A stretch of DNA of 64,000 nucleotides, taken from Mesonia sp. HuA40. GTDB lineage: Bacteria > Bacteroidota > Bacteroidia > Flavobacteriales > Flavobacteriaceae. The translations under genes were made by a program, and so were the position numbers. The notes under the pieces are model-generated. The model saw only the letters and a list, made by a program, of their open reading frames with translations, was not told where the DNA came from and did no database searches. Below, piece after piece: positions 1-8,485 of this stretch; positions within the stretch are counted from its first letter, which is position 1, and each line of letters begins with the position of its first letter. The stretch lies in contig NZ_VRLT01000028.1 of NCBI RefSeq assembly GCF_008017835.1, forward strand, positions 1 to 64,000, in the 5' to 3' direction.

Positions 1-459
1 ACAAACCCTGGTGGAACTTCTATTCTCAATAATCAAGATGTGGGGAATGTAACTAGTTTTACTCCTGCAAATCCGCTACCAAGCAACACCACAATTTACG
101 TGAGTATAATACCCTACAATTCGGCAGGAAATGCTAGTACTTGCGCAGAAGAAAGTTTTACTACGGAAAGTGTAACTACTGAACCGCCTATTGATAAAAA
201 TGAATTAGTTATACCTAATTTTTTCACACCGAATTCAGATGGTATCAACGATGTTTTACGTTTTAAAGATCCTAAAAACGAAATGGATTATGTATTGATT
301 TTTGATCGATATGGTAAACTTTTACATCAATCTAATACCAGTAATAGAATTTGGGATGGCAATTATAATGGAAAACCTATGCCGAGTAATGATTACTGGA
401 TTAAAGTGTTTTTAAAATCAAAATATATATTAAAATTAAACATTACTTTAAAGCGTTAA
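1..459 (+). CDS. T9SS type B sorting domain protein, C-terminal part (5' end outside window)
   Basis: The reading frame is open from base 1, so the gene starts upstream; a GTG at 40 is internal. The first 60 or so residues look like the end of a fibronectin type III-like module (phrases TIYVSIIPYNSAG and CAEESFTTE). The last 80 residues are a gliding motility-associated C-terminal (type B) sorting domain, with FFTPNSDGINDVLRF, then VLIFDRYGKLL, then WDGNYNGKPMPSNDYWIKV and a short basic end, LKR. Such domains send outer-membrane or secreted cargo through the type IX secretion system. The last 17 bases overlap the end of the convergent peptidase gene. The job of the full protein cannot be judged from this fragment. 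Confidence 0.9.
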   Translation, partial: TNPGGTSILNNQDVGNVTSFTPANPLPSNTTIYVSIIPYNSAGNASTCAEESFTTESVTTEPPIDKNELVIPNFFTPNSDGINDVLRFKDPKNEMDYVLIFDRYGKLLHQSNTSNRIWDGNYNGKPMPSNDYWIKVFLKSKYILKLNITLKR

Positions 460-1309
460 GCGCTTTAAAAGTGTTATGTTGCTTCATATCGCCCGATTGA
501 AAACCTTTTAGAAACCAATACATTCTTTGTTTAGAGGTGCCGTGCGTAAAAGTGTCTGGGTTTACCGAACCACGCACTCTTTTTTGGATAGCGTCATCGC
601 CCACGGCTTGCGCAGCACTTAAAGCCTCTTCTATGTCGCCTTTTTCTAAATATTGCTGATTGTAGTGCGCCCATAATCCTGCATAAAAATCGGCTTGTAA
701 CTCGAGGGCTACAGACAGTTTATTGGCTTCTACAGCATTCATATTTTGTTGTGCCCGACGAACATTTTGTGAGGTTCCTAAAAGCGTTTGAACGTGATGA
801 CCAATTTCATGAGCCGTGACATAAGCCATCGCAAAATCACCTCTTTTTGCTCCAAAACGAGTATATAATTCATTAAAAAAAGTGAGATCCATATACACAT
901 TTTGGTCGGCTGGACAATAAAATGGGCCGGTTGCTGCGGTTGCATTACCACATTTTGTTTGTACTGCATCGCTAAACAAAATCATCTTTGGCTTTTGATA
1001 ATCACCTATGTTATTTTGACGAAAAATTTGTGTCCACACATCTTCTGTATCGGCAAGAATGGTTGCCATGAAATCGCCTAATTCCTTTTCTTGGTCGGTT
1101 AATTCTCTTTCAGCTACCTGTTGTGACGCATTATTGGTATTGAGTTGATTTAATACGGGTGCGACAGCTTGACCAGTTTCTCCGCCAAAAACCTGAAGTA
1201 GTATGACGATAATTGCAATTAAACCACCTCCCGCGGCAATTTTACCTTTGCCACTCATACCTCTACGATCTTCTAGATTATTACTTTTGCGTCTTCCTTT
1301 CCATTTCAT
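443..1309 (-). CDS. Neutral zinc metallopeptidase (YpfJ/Zn_peptidase family)
   Basis: A 288-residue protein of the putative neutral zinc metallopeptidase family. A basic N-terminus is followed by one membrane segment at about residues 22-43, so the protease domain should face the periplasm. The zinc site HEIGH lies at 167-171, and the downstream ELQAD motif (near 203-207) supplies the third ligand region. Cysteines near 120 and 132, in the KCGNA and FYCPA contexts, are typical of the family. Length matches the family. The substrate is unknown. It starts at an ATG and its end overlaps the end of the opposing T9SS gene by 17 bases, so the two transcripts converge. Confidence 0.9.
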   Translation of the reverse strand: MKWKGRRKSNNLEDRRGMSGKGKIAAGGGLIAIIVILLQVFGGETGQAVAPVLNQLNTNNASQQVAERELTDQEKELGDFMATILADTEDVWTQIFRQNNIGDYQKPKMILFSDAVQTKCGNATAATGPFYCPADQNVYMDLTFFNELYTRFGAKRGDFAMAYVTAHEIGHHVQTLLGTSQNVRRAQQNMNAVEANKLSVALELQADFYAGLWAHYNQQYLEKGDIEEALSAAQAVGDDAIQKRVRGSVNPDTFTHGTSKQRMYWFLKGFQSGDMKQHNTFKALNALK

Positions 1310-1369
1310 AACAGCAAATTTATTTTTGTTTTCAATAAATATAGTGAAAATTTACAGTTAATCTTCTTT

Positions 1370-1489
1370 GCGCGAGGGATAGCAGCGGCATCTTTTTTTG
1401 CTTACTACTGGTTAAACGAATTACAAAGAGGTTCTTGCAAAAAAAATATAGCGTATAGCCCGACCCCTTTCTTTTAAGGGGTCGCGCCC
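1370..1489 (+). ncRNA. Structured RNA, Flavo-1-like
   Basis: This gap between the peptidase and paaI genes is unusually structured. GCGCGA at 1370-1375 can pair with TCGCGC at 1482-1487. TTTTTTTGC (1393-1401) pairs with GCAAAAAAA (1437-1445). CGACCCC (1461-1467) pairs with GGGGTCG (1478-1484), competing with the outer helix. The opening string GCGAGGGATAGCAGCGGCATC and the end AGCCCGACC...GGTCGCGCCC match, from memory, an element that recurs in flavobacterial intergenic regions and is known as the Flavo-1 RNA motif. Its role is unknown. Read on the minus strand, the same hairpin followed by T8 could also end the paa transcript. A covariance-model search would settle its identity. Confidence 0.6.
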
Positions 1490-1500
1490 AAAAGCTTATA

Positions 1501-1923
1501 TTATATTTCCCAATCTACATTTGTTTTATAAGTAACTCCTTTAAAAAGGGCCACTAATTGATTGTCTCTTTTTATTTCAACAATATAGAAGCCGAGCTTA
1601 TTTTTTTGACTCTTTACATCTGACTCTGCAATGAGAATATCGCCCTCTACTAGCGCCTCGATATGATTGATAGAACTCTCTATTGATACCGCTTTTTTAC
1701 CATACGTATTACAAGCAAACCCGAAAGCGGTGTCTGCTAAAGCGTAAGTTATACCGCCGTGGGCTTTTTTCATGCTGTTAAGCATGTCTTTACGGATTTG
1801 CATTTTTAATTGGCAGTAGCCTTTTTTTACGTCAAGAATTTGGATACCTAACCACTTACTGTAGGCATCGTTCTCTAGCATTTTATAAGGTATTTGCTTC
1901 GCCTTATCATCGGATTTACCCAT
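1501..1923 (-). CDS. paaI: Hotdog-fold acyl-CoA thioesterase PaaI
   Basis: A 140-residue single hotdog domain. The helix motif HGGITYALADTAFGFA has His55-Gly-Gly and Asp64, the positions that carry catalysis and the acyl-CoA site in PaaI enzymes. PaaI hydrolyses hydroxyphenylacetyl-CoA and related dead-end thioesters, releasing CoA when ring oxidation stalls. It is the last gene of the minus-strand paa operon, 8 bases after the small membrane protein gene. The context makes PaaI a better call than a general 4-hydroxybenzoyl-CoA-type thioesterase. Confidence 0.9.
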   Translation of the reverse strand: MGKSDDKAKQIPYKMLENDAYSKWLGIQILDVKKGYCQLKMQIRKDMLNSMKKAHGGITYALADTAFGFACNTYGKKAVSIESSINHIEALVEGDILIAESDVKSQKNKLGFYIVEIKRDNQLVALFKGVTYKTNVDWEI

Positions 1924-1931
1924 AAAATCTT

Positions 1932-2360
1932 TTAGCCCATTTTGTTGTTGATGATAGCTACTTTAATTTTATAACCCAACCAAGCCATAGGTATATAAGC
2001 TAGTAGTAAATCTAGAAAAATAAACCAGGTTGGTGCTGGAATCATAAAACTAGCCACAATGCCCCCAATTAGAAAAAAGCTTCCTACAATTATAGCTAGT
2101 AAACCTTCTTTTTTTACTCCTAATAAGGCAGCAAAAAAACCACCTATTAAAGTTCCTAAAGCATGAGCTAGGAATGGAATTACATAGTGTTTCGCAGTTA
2201 AAGAATCTGCCGCCGCTTTTAAACCTTCTACGGTTGTAGTATCTACACCAGCTGGATATTCGATAAGTGACGGACCTAAATAAATAATCGCAGAATTGGT
2301 AATACCGCCAATTAGGGCACCTATGATAACTGCCAAAATGTTCCTAATGATTCTTTTCAT
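1932..2360 (-). CDS. Small four-helix membrane protein of unknown function in the paa operon
   Basis: A 142-residue protein with about four hydrophobic helices: residues 5-28, 62-82, 87-108 and 110-130. Gly-rich helices (IIGALIGGITNS, GTLIGGFFAALLG) suggest tight packing. I do not recognise a family with a known role. It lies between the hydroxyacyl-CoA dehydrogenase and paaI genes, with gaps of 12 and 8 bases, so it is almost surely co-transcribed with them. A role in substrate uptake or membrane stress is possible but not shown; the size is small for a transporter. Confidence 0.8.
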   Translation of the reverse strand: MKRIIRNILAVIIGALIGGITNSAIIYLGPSLIEYPAGVDTTTVEGLKAAADSLTAKHYVIPFLAHALGTLIGGFFAALLGVKKEGLLAIIVGSFFLIGGIVASFMIPAPTWFIFLDLLLAYIPMAWLGYKIKVAIINNKMG

Positions 2361-2372
2361 ACCTCTAATTGT

Positions 2373-3545
2373 TTAGGTTATTATAAAATTTTCATTTTGT
2401 TTTGCCATTTTTCTTAACAGTGGACTGCAACGATAACGGTCTTCGTGATATTCATTGTATAATGCATCTATTTGGTTTACACACCAAGCTATTCCTTTTT
2501 CATTTGCCCAAGCGAGTAGCCCTTTGGGATAATTTACGCCTTTTGTCATGGCTAAATCTATGTCTTTTGCCGTTGCAATATTTAAGAACAAAGCATCTGC
2601 AGCCTCATTAATAAGCATTACTAATATACGATTAAAGACGTAATGAGCCATATCTTTACTTAAGTTGATGCTTTTATTTTGTGTTTCTAAGGCTTTACCG
2701 TCTTGATAGGTATAAAAACCTTTTCCTGTTTTTCTACCCAAATAACCGGCTTCGGCTAGTCTTTTTTGTGTAAAAGAAGGTTTGTATCTAGGGTCAAAGT
2801 AAAATTCTTTAAAAACGGTTTCGGTAACGGTGTAGTTCACGTCATGACCTATAAAATCCATCAATTCAAAAGGTCCCATTCTAAACTTACCCAATTCTTT
2901 CATCACGTGGTCAATTTCGAGTAAGTTGGCTTTACCTTCTTCATAAATCCGGAGCGCTTCTCCATAAAATGGTCTTGCGACCCGGTTTACGATAAACCCT
3001 GGTGTATCTTTGGCTAACACACCCACCTTACGCCAGTCTTTAATGATTTTAACCACTTCATCTTTTACTGATGCCGAAGTTTGCACAGCTGGAATAATTT
3101 CTACCAAGGGCATAAGTGGAGCCGGATTAAAAAAATGTATTCCTATTACTCGTTCAGGATTTTTAAAGGCCGAAGCGATTGATGCAATGGAAAGTGAAGA
3201 AGTATTGGTAGCAATAATCGCGTTTTCTGTCTGATAGCTTTCTAATTCTTGAAAGACCTTTTGTTTGATTTCTAAATTTTCAACAATGGCTTCAATAGTT
3301 AAGTCAGCCTCAGCTAAATCTCTTAGGTGCGTTACATAGGTTATATTCTGCTGTATACGTTTTTTTTCGGCATCATCGATTCTATTTTTTTCGATTAACC
3401 GATTCAATACTTTTTCAAGTTTGGCTTTACTCGTTTCTAACGCCTCTGGTTTTGTATCATAAAGCAGTACCTTGTTTCCGGCAGTAGCTGCTACTTGAGC
3501 TATTCCGCTACCCATTGTTCCTGCTCCTATTACAGCTGTTTTCAT
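2373..3545 (-). CDS. paaH: 3-hydroxyacyl-CoA dehydrogenase (PaaH type)
   Basis: A 390-residue NAD-dependent L-3-hydroxyacyl-CoA dehydrogenase. The N-terminal Rossmann site is GAGTMGSGIAQVA (residues 7-19). The catalytic stretch GIHFFNPAPLMPLVEII holds the active-site His. The C-terminal helical domain contains GFIVNRVARPF and GPFELMDFIG, followed by a second shorter helical repeat. In the phenylacetate pathway PaaH oxidises 3-hydroxyadipyl-CoA to 3-oxoadipyl-CoA. It lies 34 bases after paaG in the operon. Length suits the shorter PaaH form; the E. coli enzyme is longer. A general beta-oxidation role is possible, but the context favours phenylacetate. Confidence 0.9.
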   Translation of the reverse strand: MKTAVIGAGTMGSGIAQVAATAGNKVLLYDTKPEALETSKAKLEKVLNRLIEKNRIDDAEKKRIQQNITYVTHLRDLAEADLTIEAIVENLEIKQKVFQELESYQTENAIIATNTSSLSIASIASAFKNPERVIGIHFFNPAPLMPLVEIIPAVQTSASVKDEVVKIIKDWRKVGVLAKDTPGFIVNRVARPFYGEALRIYEEGKANLLEIDHVMKELGKFRMGPFELMDFIGHDVNYTVTETVFKEFYFDPRYKPSFTQKRLAEAGYLGRKTGKGFYTYQDGKALETQNKSINLSKDMAHYVFNRILVMLINEAADALFLNIATAKDIDLAMTKGVNYPKGLLAWANEKGIAWCVNQIDALYNEYHEDRYRCSPLLRKMAKQNENFIIT

Positions 3546-3579
3546 CTTTTCTCCTTTTAGATAGATTTAAAAAATTTGG

Positions 3580-4362
3580 TTATTTTCCTTTGAATTCTGG
3601 CTTTCTTTTTTGCACAAAAGCACTTACCCCTTCGGTATAGTCTTGAGAAGAGGCCGCTTCTATCTGAAACTGCGATTCTAATGCCAGTTGCTCATCTAAG
3701 TTGTTCACCAATGCGTGATTCAAAGCTTCTTTGGTTAATGCCAAAGCCTTTGTTGGCATGTCTCCCAATTTTACTGCAAGTTTATTTACTTCATCCTCAA
3801 AATCTTTGGTGGGGTAATATTTATAAATCATCCCAAGACGTTCGGCCTCTTGAGCATCTACTTTATCGCCGAGCATAGCCAATGCAGAAGCTTTTTGAAA
3901 GCCAATTAAACGCGGCAAGAAGAATGTACCAGCTGAATCTGGTATTAAGCCTATTTTACTAAAAGCCTGAATAAAAGCAGCCTGTTCTGAGGCCACCACA
4001 ATATCACAAGCTAAAGCTATATTTGCTCCGGCCCCAGCGGCTACACCATTTACCGCTGCTAAAACAGGTTTTGGCGTCTCACGAATGAGTTGAATAATAG
4101 GATTGTAATGCTCTTCTAAAATAGCTTTGAAACCAGGATTTAAACTGGGGTCTGTCACCTCTTTTAAATCTTGACCAGCACAAAAAGCTCTTCCTGAACC
4201 GGTTAACACAATAGCGCGAACCTCTGGATGGGTTGCAAGATTTTTTAATTCTTTTTGCACAGCAAGTGCCATTTCTCGATTAAAACTATTAAAAACTTCT
4301 GGTCTATTTAGCCTAATGGTAGCTACTCTGTCTTTTATATCTACTTGAATGGTTTGACTCAT
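3580..4362 (-). CDS. paaG: Enoyl-CoA hydratase/isomerase, ring 1,2-epoxyphenylacetyl-CoA isomerase PaaG
   Basis: A 260-residue crotonase. The oxyanion-hole segments are GRAFCAGQDL (about 58-67) and VNGVAAGAGANIALACD (about 105-121), followed by FSKIGLIPDSAGTFFLPRLIG, where an Asp replaces a usual Glu as in PaaG isomerases. PaaG converts ring 1,2-epoxyphenylacetyl-CoA to the oxepin and acts again on later double-bond isomers. It is separated from paaD by 151 bases, the longest gap but one in the operon; I see no convincing internal promoter there. The neighbouring epoxidase genes make PaaG more likely than a fatty acid hydratase. Confidence 0.9.
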   Translation of the reverse strand: MSQTIQVDIKDRVATIRLNRPEVFNSFNREMALAVQKELKNLATHPEVRAIVLTGSGRAFCAGQDLKEVTDPSLNPGFKAILEEHYNPIIQLIRETPKPVLAAVNGVAAGAGANIALACDIVVASEQAAFIQAFSKIGLIPDSAGTFFLPRLIGFQKASALAMLGDKVDAQEAERLGMIYKYYPTKDFEDEVNKLAVKLGDMPTKALALTKEALNHALVNNLDEQLALESQFQIEAASSQDYTEGVSAFVQKRKPEFKGK

Positions 4363-4513
4363 TAATGGTATTATTTTATAATTTTTCTTTAACTCTATGT
4401 CTTATTTCTATTGGGATTGGGTACCGTGAAAATTTATTTTAATTGCCGACAATTTTTAATAACCTGGAAAACAAGGTAAAAATAAATAGCTTAATATTTA
4501 TTAAAAGTCAGTT

Positions 4514-5014
4514 TTATATCAAGCATTTGAAATAATCAAAAGGCTCTTGGCAATCATCACATTTAAAAAGTGCTTTACAAGCTGTAGATCCAAATTGGCT
4601 TACCAAGTGGGTTTTCTTAGATTGACATTGGGGGCACTTCACCAATTTTTCTTCTCCTAAGAGTGCACGCTTATCTGCCGAAGCATCTAAAGGCGGAGCG
4701 ATACCATATTTTTCTAGGGCTTTACGCCCCTCTGGGGTAATCCAATCTGTGCTCCAAGCCGGTGCCAAGACCAACTCTACATCACAAACATAACCAGCAT
4801 CTTCTATCGCTTTTTTAATATCATCGCCAATAACATCCATAGCAGGGCAACCGCTATAAGTGGGCGTAAGTTTCACGGCAACGGCTTTATCATTCAACCG
4901 TGCTTCACGAACCATTCCTAAATCTAAAATACTCAAAACTGGTATTTCGGGATCTGGAACCTCCCGTAAAATAGGCTCTAAAACTGGATCTATGTAAACT
5001 GATTTTTGTTGCAA
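4514..5014 (-). CDS. paaD: Phenylacetyl-CoA epoxidase accessory subunit PaaD (TTG start)
   Basis: A 166-residue protein. The N-terminal MIP18/DUF59 domain has VPDPEIPVLSILDLGMV and TPTYSGCPAMDVI. The C-terminal zinc ribbon is CPQCQSKKTH...CKALFKCDDCQEPF. PaaD is thought to help insert iron or an Fe-S group into the epoxidase; it is not part of the PaaABC catalytic core. The start is unusual: no in-frame ATG precedes the conserved VPDPEIP block, an in-frame stop lies just upstream, and TTG at 5014 is the best start. It lies 45 bases after paaC. Confidence 0.9.
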   Translation of the reverse strand: MQQKSVYIDPVLEPILREVPDPEIPVLSILDLGMVREARLNDKAVAVKLTPTYSGCPAMDVIGDDIKKAIEDAGYVCDVELVLAPAWSTDWITPEGRKALEKYGIAPPLDASADKRALLGEEKLVKCPQCQSKKTHLVSQFGSTACKALFKCDDCQEPFDYFKCLI

Positions 5015-5059
5015 AACTACGCCAATTGATTAGCTAAAAATTACTCATTAAAATATTAG

Positions 5060-5839
5060 TTACCATTTCATACCTGGGTAAGTTCGTTGCATATATTGCA
5101 TATCGCTCAATAAGTAACCCATATGCTCTGAGTGCACTCCTTTTTTACCCCCACGCTGATAGAACTCTAAAACAGGTACTTCTAGAGTCGCCTCTATAAG
5201 AACTTTTTCTACAGCTCGCTTGTACTCTTCTTGCAGTTTTGAAATATCGACTCCATATCCCAATTCAATAGCTTTTTCTTCGGCTTCATTTGGCTCAAAA
5301 AGCTCTTGAGTAAAAGGCCATAAATCATTTATAGCCTTCTGTATTTTTTCTTTACTTGTTGTTGTGCCATCACCTAATCGCAATACCCAGTCAGATGAAA
5401 ATCGCTTATGGTAGCTAACTTCTTTTATACTTTTCTTAGCAATAGCGCTTAATGTTGTGTCGTTACTTTTTTGCAGTTCGTTTAAAAACAAAAAATGATA
5501 ATGATCAAATAAAAATTGTTTGGCTATCACATATGCAAAATTAGTATTGGGCTGCTCTACTAAGAGTACATTTTTGTACTCTCGCTCGGTTCTTAAAAAA
5601 GCTAAATCATCTTCTGTGCACGACTTTCCTGATAGCTGTGCAGCATATTGAAAATAACTTCTTACTTGCCCAAATAAATCCAAGGCGATATTGGTACAAG
5701 CAATGTCTACCTCTAAAGTAGGACCGTGCCCAGTTAACTCTCCCATTCTTTGCCCTAAGATTAATGAGTTATCAGCAATGGTAAGTAAATAATCTATTTT
5801 ATCTCCGTTTTCACGGAAGTCATGTTTTTTTAAACTCAT
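5060..5839 (-). CDS. paaC: Phenylacetyl-CoA epoxidase structural subunit PaaC
   Basis: A 259-residue ferritin-like helical protein. PaaC pairs with PaaA to form the epoxidase core but lacks a complete di-iron site. Family hallmarks are LLTIADNSLILGQRMGELTGHGP near the N-terminus, IACTNIALDLFGQVRSYFQYAA, SYHKRFSSDWVLRLGDGT in the middle and YQRGGKKGVHSEHMGYLLSDMQ at the end. The frame could begin at a TTG at 5848, but the ATG at 5839 (MSLKKHDF) is the likelier start. Gene order B-C-D with short gaps supports the assignment. Confidence 0.93.
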   Translation of the reverse strand: MSLKKHDFRENGDKIDYLLTIADNSLILGQRMGELTGHGPTLEVDIACTNIALDLFGQVRSYFQYAAQLSGKSCTEDDLAFLRTEREYKNVLLVEQPNTNFAYVIAKQFLFDHYHFLFLNELQKSNDTTLSAIAKKSIKEVSYHKRFSSDWVLRLGDGTTTSKEKIQKAINDLWPFTQELFEPNEAEEKAIELGYGVDISKLQEEYKRAVEKVLIEATLEVPVLEFYQRGGKKGVHSEHMGYLLSDMQYMQRTYPGMKW

Positions 5840-5900
5840 GATTTTCAATTATATAAAAATTGATTTTTATTTAGCTTTCGCGGATTTCACCTATAAAAGT

Positions 5901-6203
5901 TTACATGTGTTTTACCTCATCTGGTAAATCATAAAAAGTTGGATGCCTGTAAACTTTATCAGAGGCTGGTTCAAACAACTCTCCGTTGTCTTTAGGGTTT
6001 GAGGCTGTAATGTTTTTAGACTCCACTACCCAAATGCTTACACCTTCATTTCTTCGTGTATACACGTCTCTAGCATTTTCAAGTGCCATCTCTGCATCGG
6101 CTGCGTGCAAGCTACCAAAGTGGCGGTGTTCTAATCCGTTTTTACTGCGTACAAAAACCTCCCAAAGAGGCCAGTTTTTTTTATTGTTTTTACTTTCTGA
6201 CAT
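5901..6203 (-). CDS. paaB: Phenylacetyl-CoA epoxidase subunit PaaB
   Basis: A 100-residue protein of the PaaB family. Conserved stretches are WPLWEVFVRSKNGLEHRHFGSLHA, AENARDVYTRRNEG-like sequence, SIWVVESKNI and a C-terminal DKVYRHPTFYDLPDEV. PaaB bridges the PaaAC heterodimers of the epoxidase and is needed for activity. It lies 157 bases downstream of paaA, the longest gap in the operon, and 61 bases before paaC. The gap to paaA holds AT-rich sequence and an imperfect palindrome around CCCTAGGG, with no clear promoter. Confidence 0.93.
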   Translation of the reverse strand: MSESKNNKKNWPLWEVFVRSKNGLEHRHFGSLHAADAEMALENARDVYTRRNEGVSIWVVESKNITASNPKDNGELFEPASDKVYRHPTFYDLPDEVKHM

Positions 6204-6360
6204 ATTTATTATTTATGTAATCAAAGTTATTATTAGGCGAAAAAAAATTGCGTTTCTTTAATTTGAAAACTAGTTTAACCCCTAGGGTTTTACATTGCTC
6301 TACTAAAGTGTCTTTTTCACCACCCTGTAAAAATCCGCTTTAAGCTTGGCCAAATAAATT

Positions 6361-7317
6361 TTATCCAGCTTGCTTCACTTTTCTTTCTGCTTTTTTCTCG
6401 GCATAAGCCATAGCAGCATCGCGTACCCATTCACCTTCTTCCCAAGCGTCAACACGGGTCTGCAAGCGCTCTTTGTTGCAGGGTCCGTGGCCCTTTACTA
6501 CTTGCCAAAATTCATCCCAGTTTATAGGACCAAAATCATAATGACCACGCTCCTCGTTCCATTTTAAATCTGGATCAGGAATAGACAAACCTAAGATATT
6601 GGCTTGTGGCACAGTTTGGTCAATAAACTGCTGGCGCAATGCATCGTTTGTTTTACGTTTCAATTTCCACTTCATAGACTGCTCGGTATGGGTAGACATA
6701 TCGTCTGTTGGGCCAAACATCATTAAACTAGGCCACCACCAGCGGTTTAATGCATCTTGAGCCATTTCTTTTTGCTCTGGTGTACCATTGGCCAATGTAA
6801 GCATAATCTCGTAGCCTTGTCTTTGGTGAAAACTTTCTTCTTTACATACTCGCACCATAGCCCTTGCATAAGGACCAAAGGAGGTACTACAAAGCGGAAC
6901 TTGGTTGATAATGGCTGCACCGTCTACCAGCCAACCAATAGCTCCTATATCTGCCCAGGTGATGGTAGGGTAATTAAATATGCTCGAATATTTTGCTTTT
7001 CCCGAGTGTAATTGCTCATAAAGTTCTTCCCGAGAAATACCTAAGGTTTCGGTTGCACTGTATAAGTATAATCCGTGACCGGCTTCATCCTGTACTTTGG
7101 CCAACAAGGCCACTTTTCTTCTTAACGAAGGAGCTCTTGTAATCCAATTTCCTTCGGGTAGCATACCCACAATTTCTGAGTGGGCGTGTTGAGACATTTG
7201 CCTAATGTGTGTTTTTCTATACTTCTCTGGCATCCAGTCTTTAGGCTCTATCTTTTCATCACGGGCTATTTTAGCTTCAAAAATAGCCTCTAAATTTTTA
7301 ATTTCCTTTTCGCTCAT
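6361..7317 (-). CDS. paaA: Phenylacetyl-CoA epoxidase catalytic subunit PaaA
   Basis: A 318-residue di-iron oxygenase subunit. It adds one atom of oxygen across the C1-C2 bond of phenylacetyl-CoA, using electrons delivered by PaaE. The iron-ligand motifs are visible in order: [33 protein letters not shown] (E and H of an ExxH pair), and [14 protein letters not shown] (second ExxH pair). Length matches the family. It follows paaE by 74 bases and precedes paaB. All expected ligands are present, so it should be active. Confidence 0.95.
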   Translation of the reverse strand: MSEKEIKNLEAIFEAKIARDEKIEPKDWMPEKYRKTHIRQMSQHAHSEIVGMLPEGNWITRAPSLRRKVALLAKVQDEAGHGLYLYSATETLGISREELYEQLHSGKAKYSSIFNYPTITWADIGAIGWLVDGAAIINQVPLCSTSFGPYARAMVRVCKEESFHQRQGYEIMLTLANGTPEQKEMAQDALNRWWWPSLMMFGPTDDMSTHTEQSMKWKLKRKTNDALRQQFIDQTVPQANILGLSIPDPDLKWNEERGHYDFGPINWDEFWQVVKGHGPCNKERLQTRVDAWEEGEWVRDAAMAYAEKKAERKVKQAG

Positions 7318-7391
7318 AATCCTTTTTTTATTAAGAAGATAGTAATTATTGCAACAAATTACAAACTTTATTGGTTTTGTGTAAAGGTGGT

Positions 7392-8465
7392 TTATACGTC
7401 AAAATCTACTTTTACCTTTTTGGTCTTGGGTACGGCTTGACAACTTAACACTAAGTTTTGTTGAATTTCATTTTCTTCTAAGGCATAATTAATTTTCATT
7501 TCAACCTCTCCCTCTAAAACTTGGCATTTGCAAGTACTACAAACCCCACCTTTACAAGCAAAAGGTAAATCGGCTCCTGCTCCTAATGCCGCATCGAGTA
7601 CGTTATCATATTCTTGTGTCATGGTAAAACTAAATTCTTTACCTCCATCGACAATGGTAACCTGTGTTCCCTCTACATTTCTTTTAGCTAAGCGTTTGGC
7701 ACGTGCGATGTCCTCTTCTGAAAGACCACTCACAAACAGCTCAAAGTGAACTAATTCTTTGGGCAAGCCAGCTTTTATTAAATAATCACTTACATAATTC
7801 ACCATGCTTTCTGGACCACATAAGAAGACCTCACTTGTGTCTGGAATATCTATAAAAGTACGTGTTAAAACCTCCATTTTCTCATCGTTAAACCTACCGT
7901 TAAACAACTCGATATCTCTGCGTTCTTGTGTTAAGAAGTAATAAATCTCTAACCGCCCAAAATATTGATTACGCAATTGCTCTAACTCCTCTTTAAAAAT
8001 AATTGATTTTGCAGTTTTGTTTACATAAAACAATTTACACGTTGAGTTCGGTTCTAGTGCTAAGTGCGACTTAATCATGGATAAAATTGGAGTAATTCCA
8101 CTTCCGGCAGCAAAAAACAAATAATTCTTAGCCTTTTCTTTTTGTACCGAAACACCAAATTTACCGCTAGGCGCCATCACCTCAAGTTCATCGCCAATTT
8201 TTAACTCTTGATTTACATAGGTAGAAAACACTCCGGTTGGTATTTCTTTAACGGCTACACGCCATTCTTGTTCAACAGGGCTAGAACAAAGCGAGTAGGA
8301 GCGCCGCACATCTTCTCCTAATATATTTTTTCTCAAAGTCAAATGCTGACCTTGATTAAATTTAAATTCTGTTTTTAACTCCTCAGGAACATCAAATGTA
8401 ACTACACTACAATCTGAAGTTTCTTTATAAATGTCTTTTACCTTTAATTTATGAAATTTTGCCAT
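7392..8465 (-). CDS. paaE: Phenylacetyl-CoA epoxidase reductase PaaE
   Basis: A 357-residue three-domain reductase. The FAD domain carries RRSYSLCSS (about 55-63). The NAD(P)H domain carries [15 protein letters not shown] (about 120-134). The C-terminal plant-type ferredoxin domain has [16 protein letters not shown] and a later SCQA, giving the CX4CX2C...C ligand set of a [2Fe-2S] cluster. It passes electrons from NADPH to the PaaA di-iron site. It is the first gene of the operon, unlike the E. coli order where paaE is last. Its ATG lies about 17 bases after the predicted transcript start of the palindrome-covered promoter. Confidence 0.95.
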   Translation of the reverse strand: MAKFHKLKVKDIYKETSDCSVVTFDVPEELKTEFKFNQGQHLTLRKNILGEDVRRSYSLCSSPVEQEWRVAVKEIPTGVFSTYVNQELKIGDELEVMAPSGKFGVSVQKEKAKNYLFFAAGSGITPILSMIKSHLALEPNSTCKLFYVNKTAKSIIFKEELEQLRNQYFGRLEIYYFLTQERRDIELFNGRFNDEKMEVLTRTFIDIPDTSEVFLCGPESMVNYVSDYLIKAGLPKELVHFELFVSGLSEEDIARAKRLAKRNVEGTQVTIVDGGKEFSFTMTQEYDNVLDAALGAGADLPFACKGGVCSTCKCQVLEGEVEMKINYALEENEIQQNLVLSCQAVPKTKKVKVDFDV

Positions 8466-8485
8466 ATCTAGGTTTAATCTTCCTC

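Noticed and set aside
2373-4362. PaaH and PaaG as fatty acid beta-oxidation genes
   Set aside because: They sit in one operon with the complete epoxidase set PaaABCDE and PaaI, and PaaG has the isomerase-type Asp.
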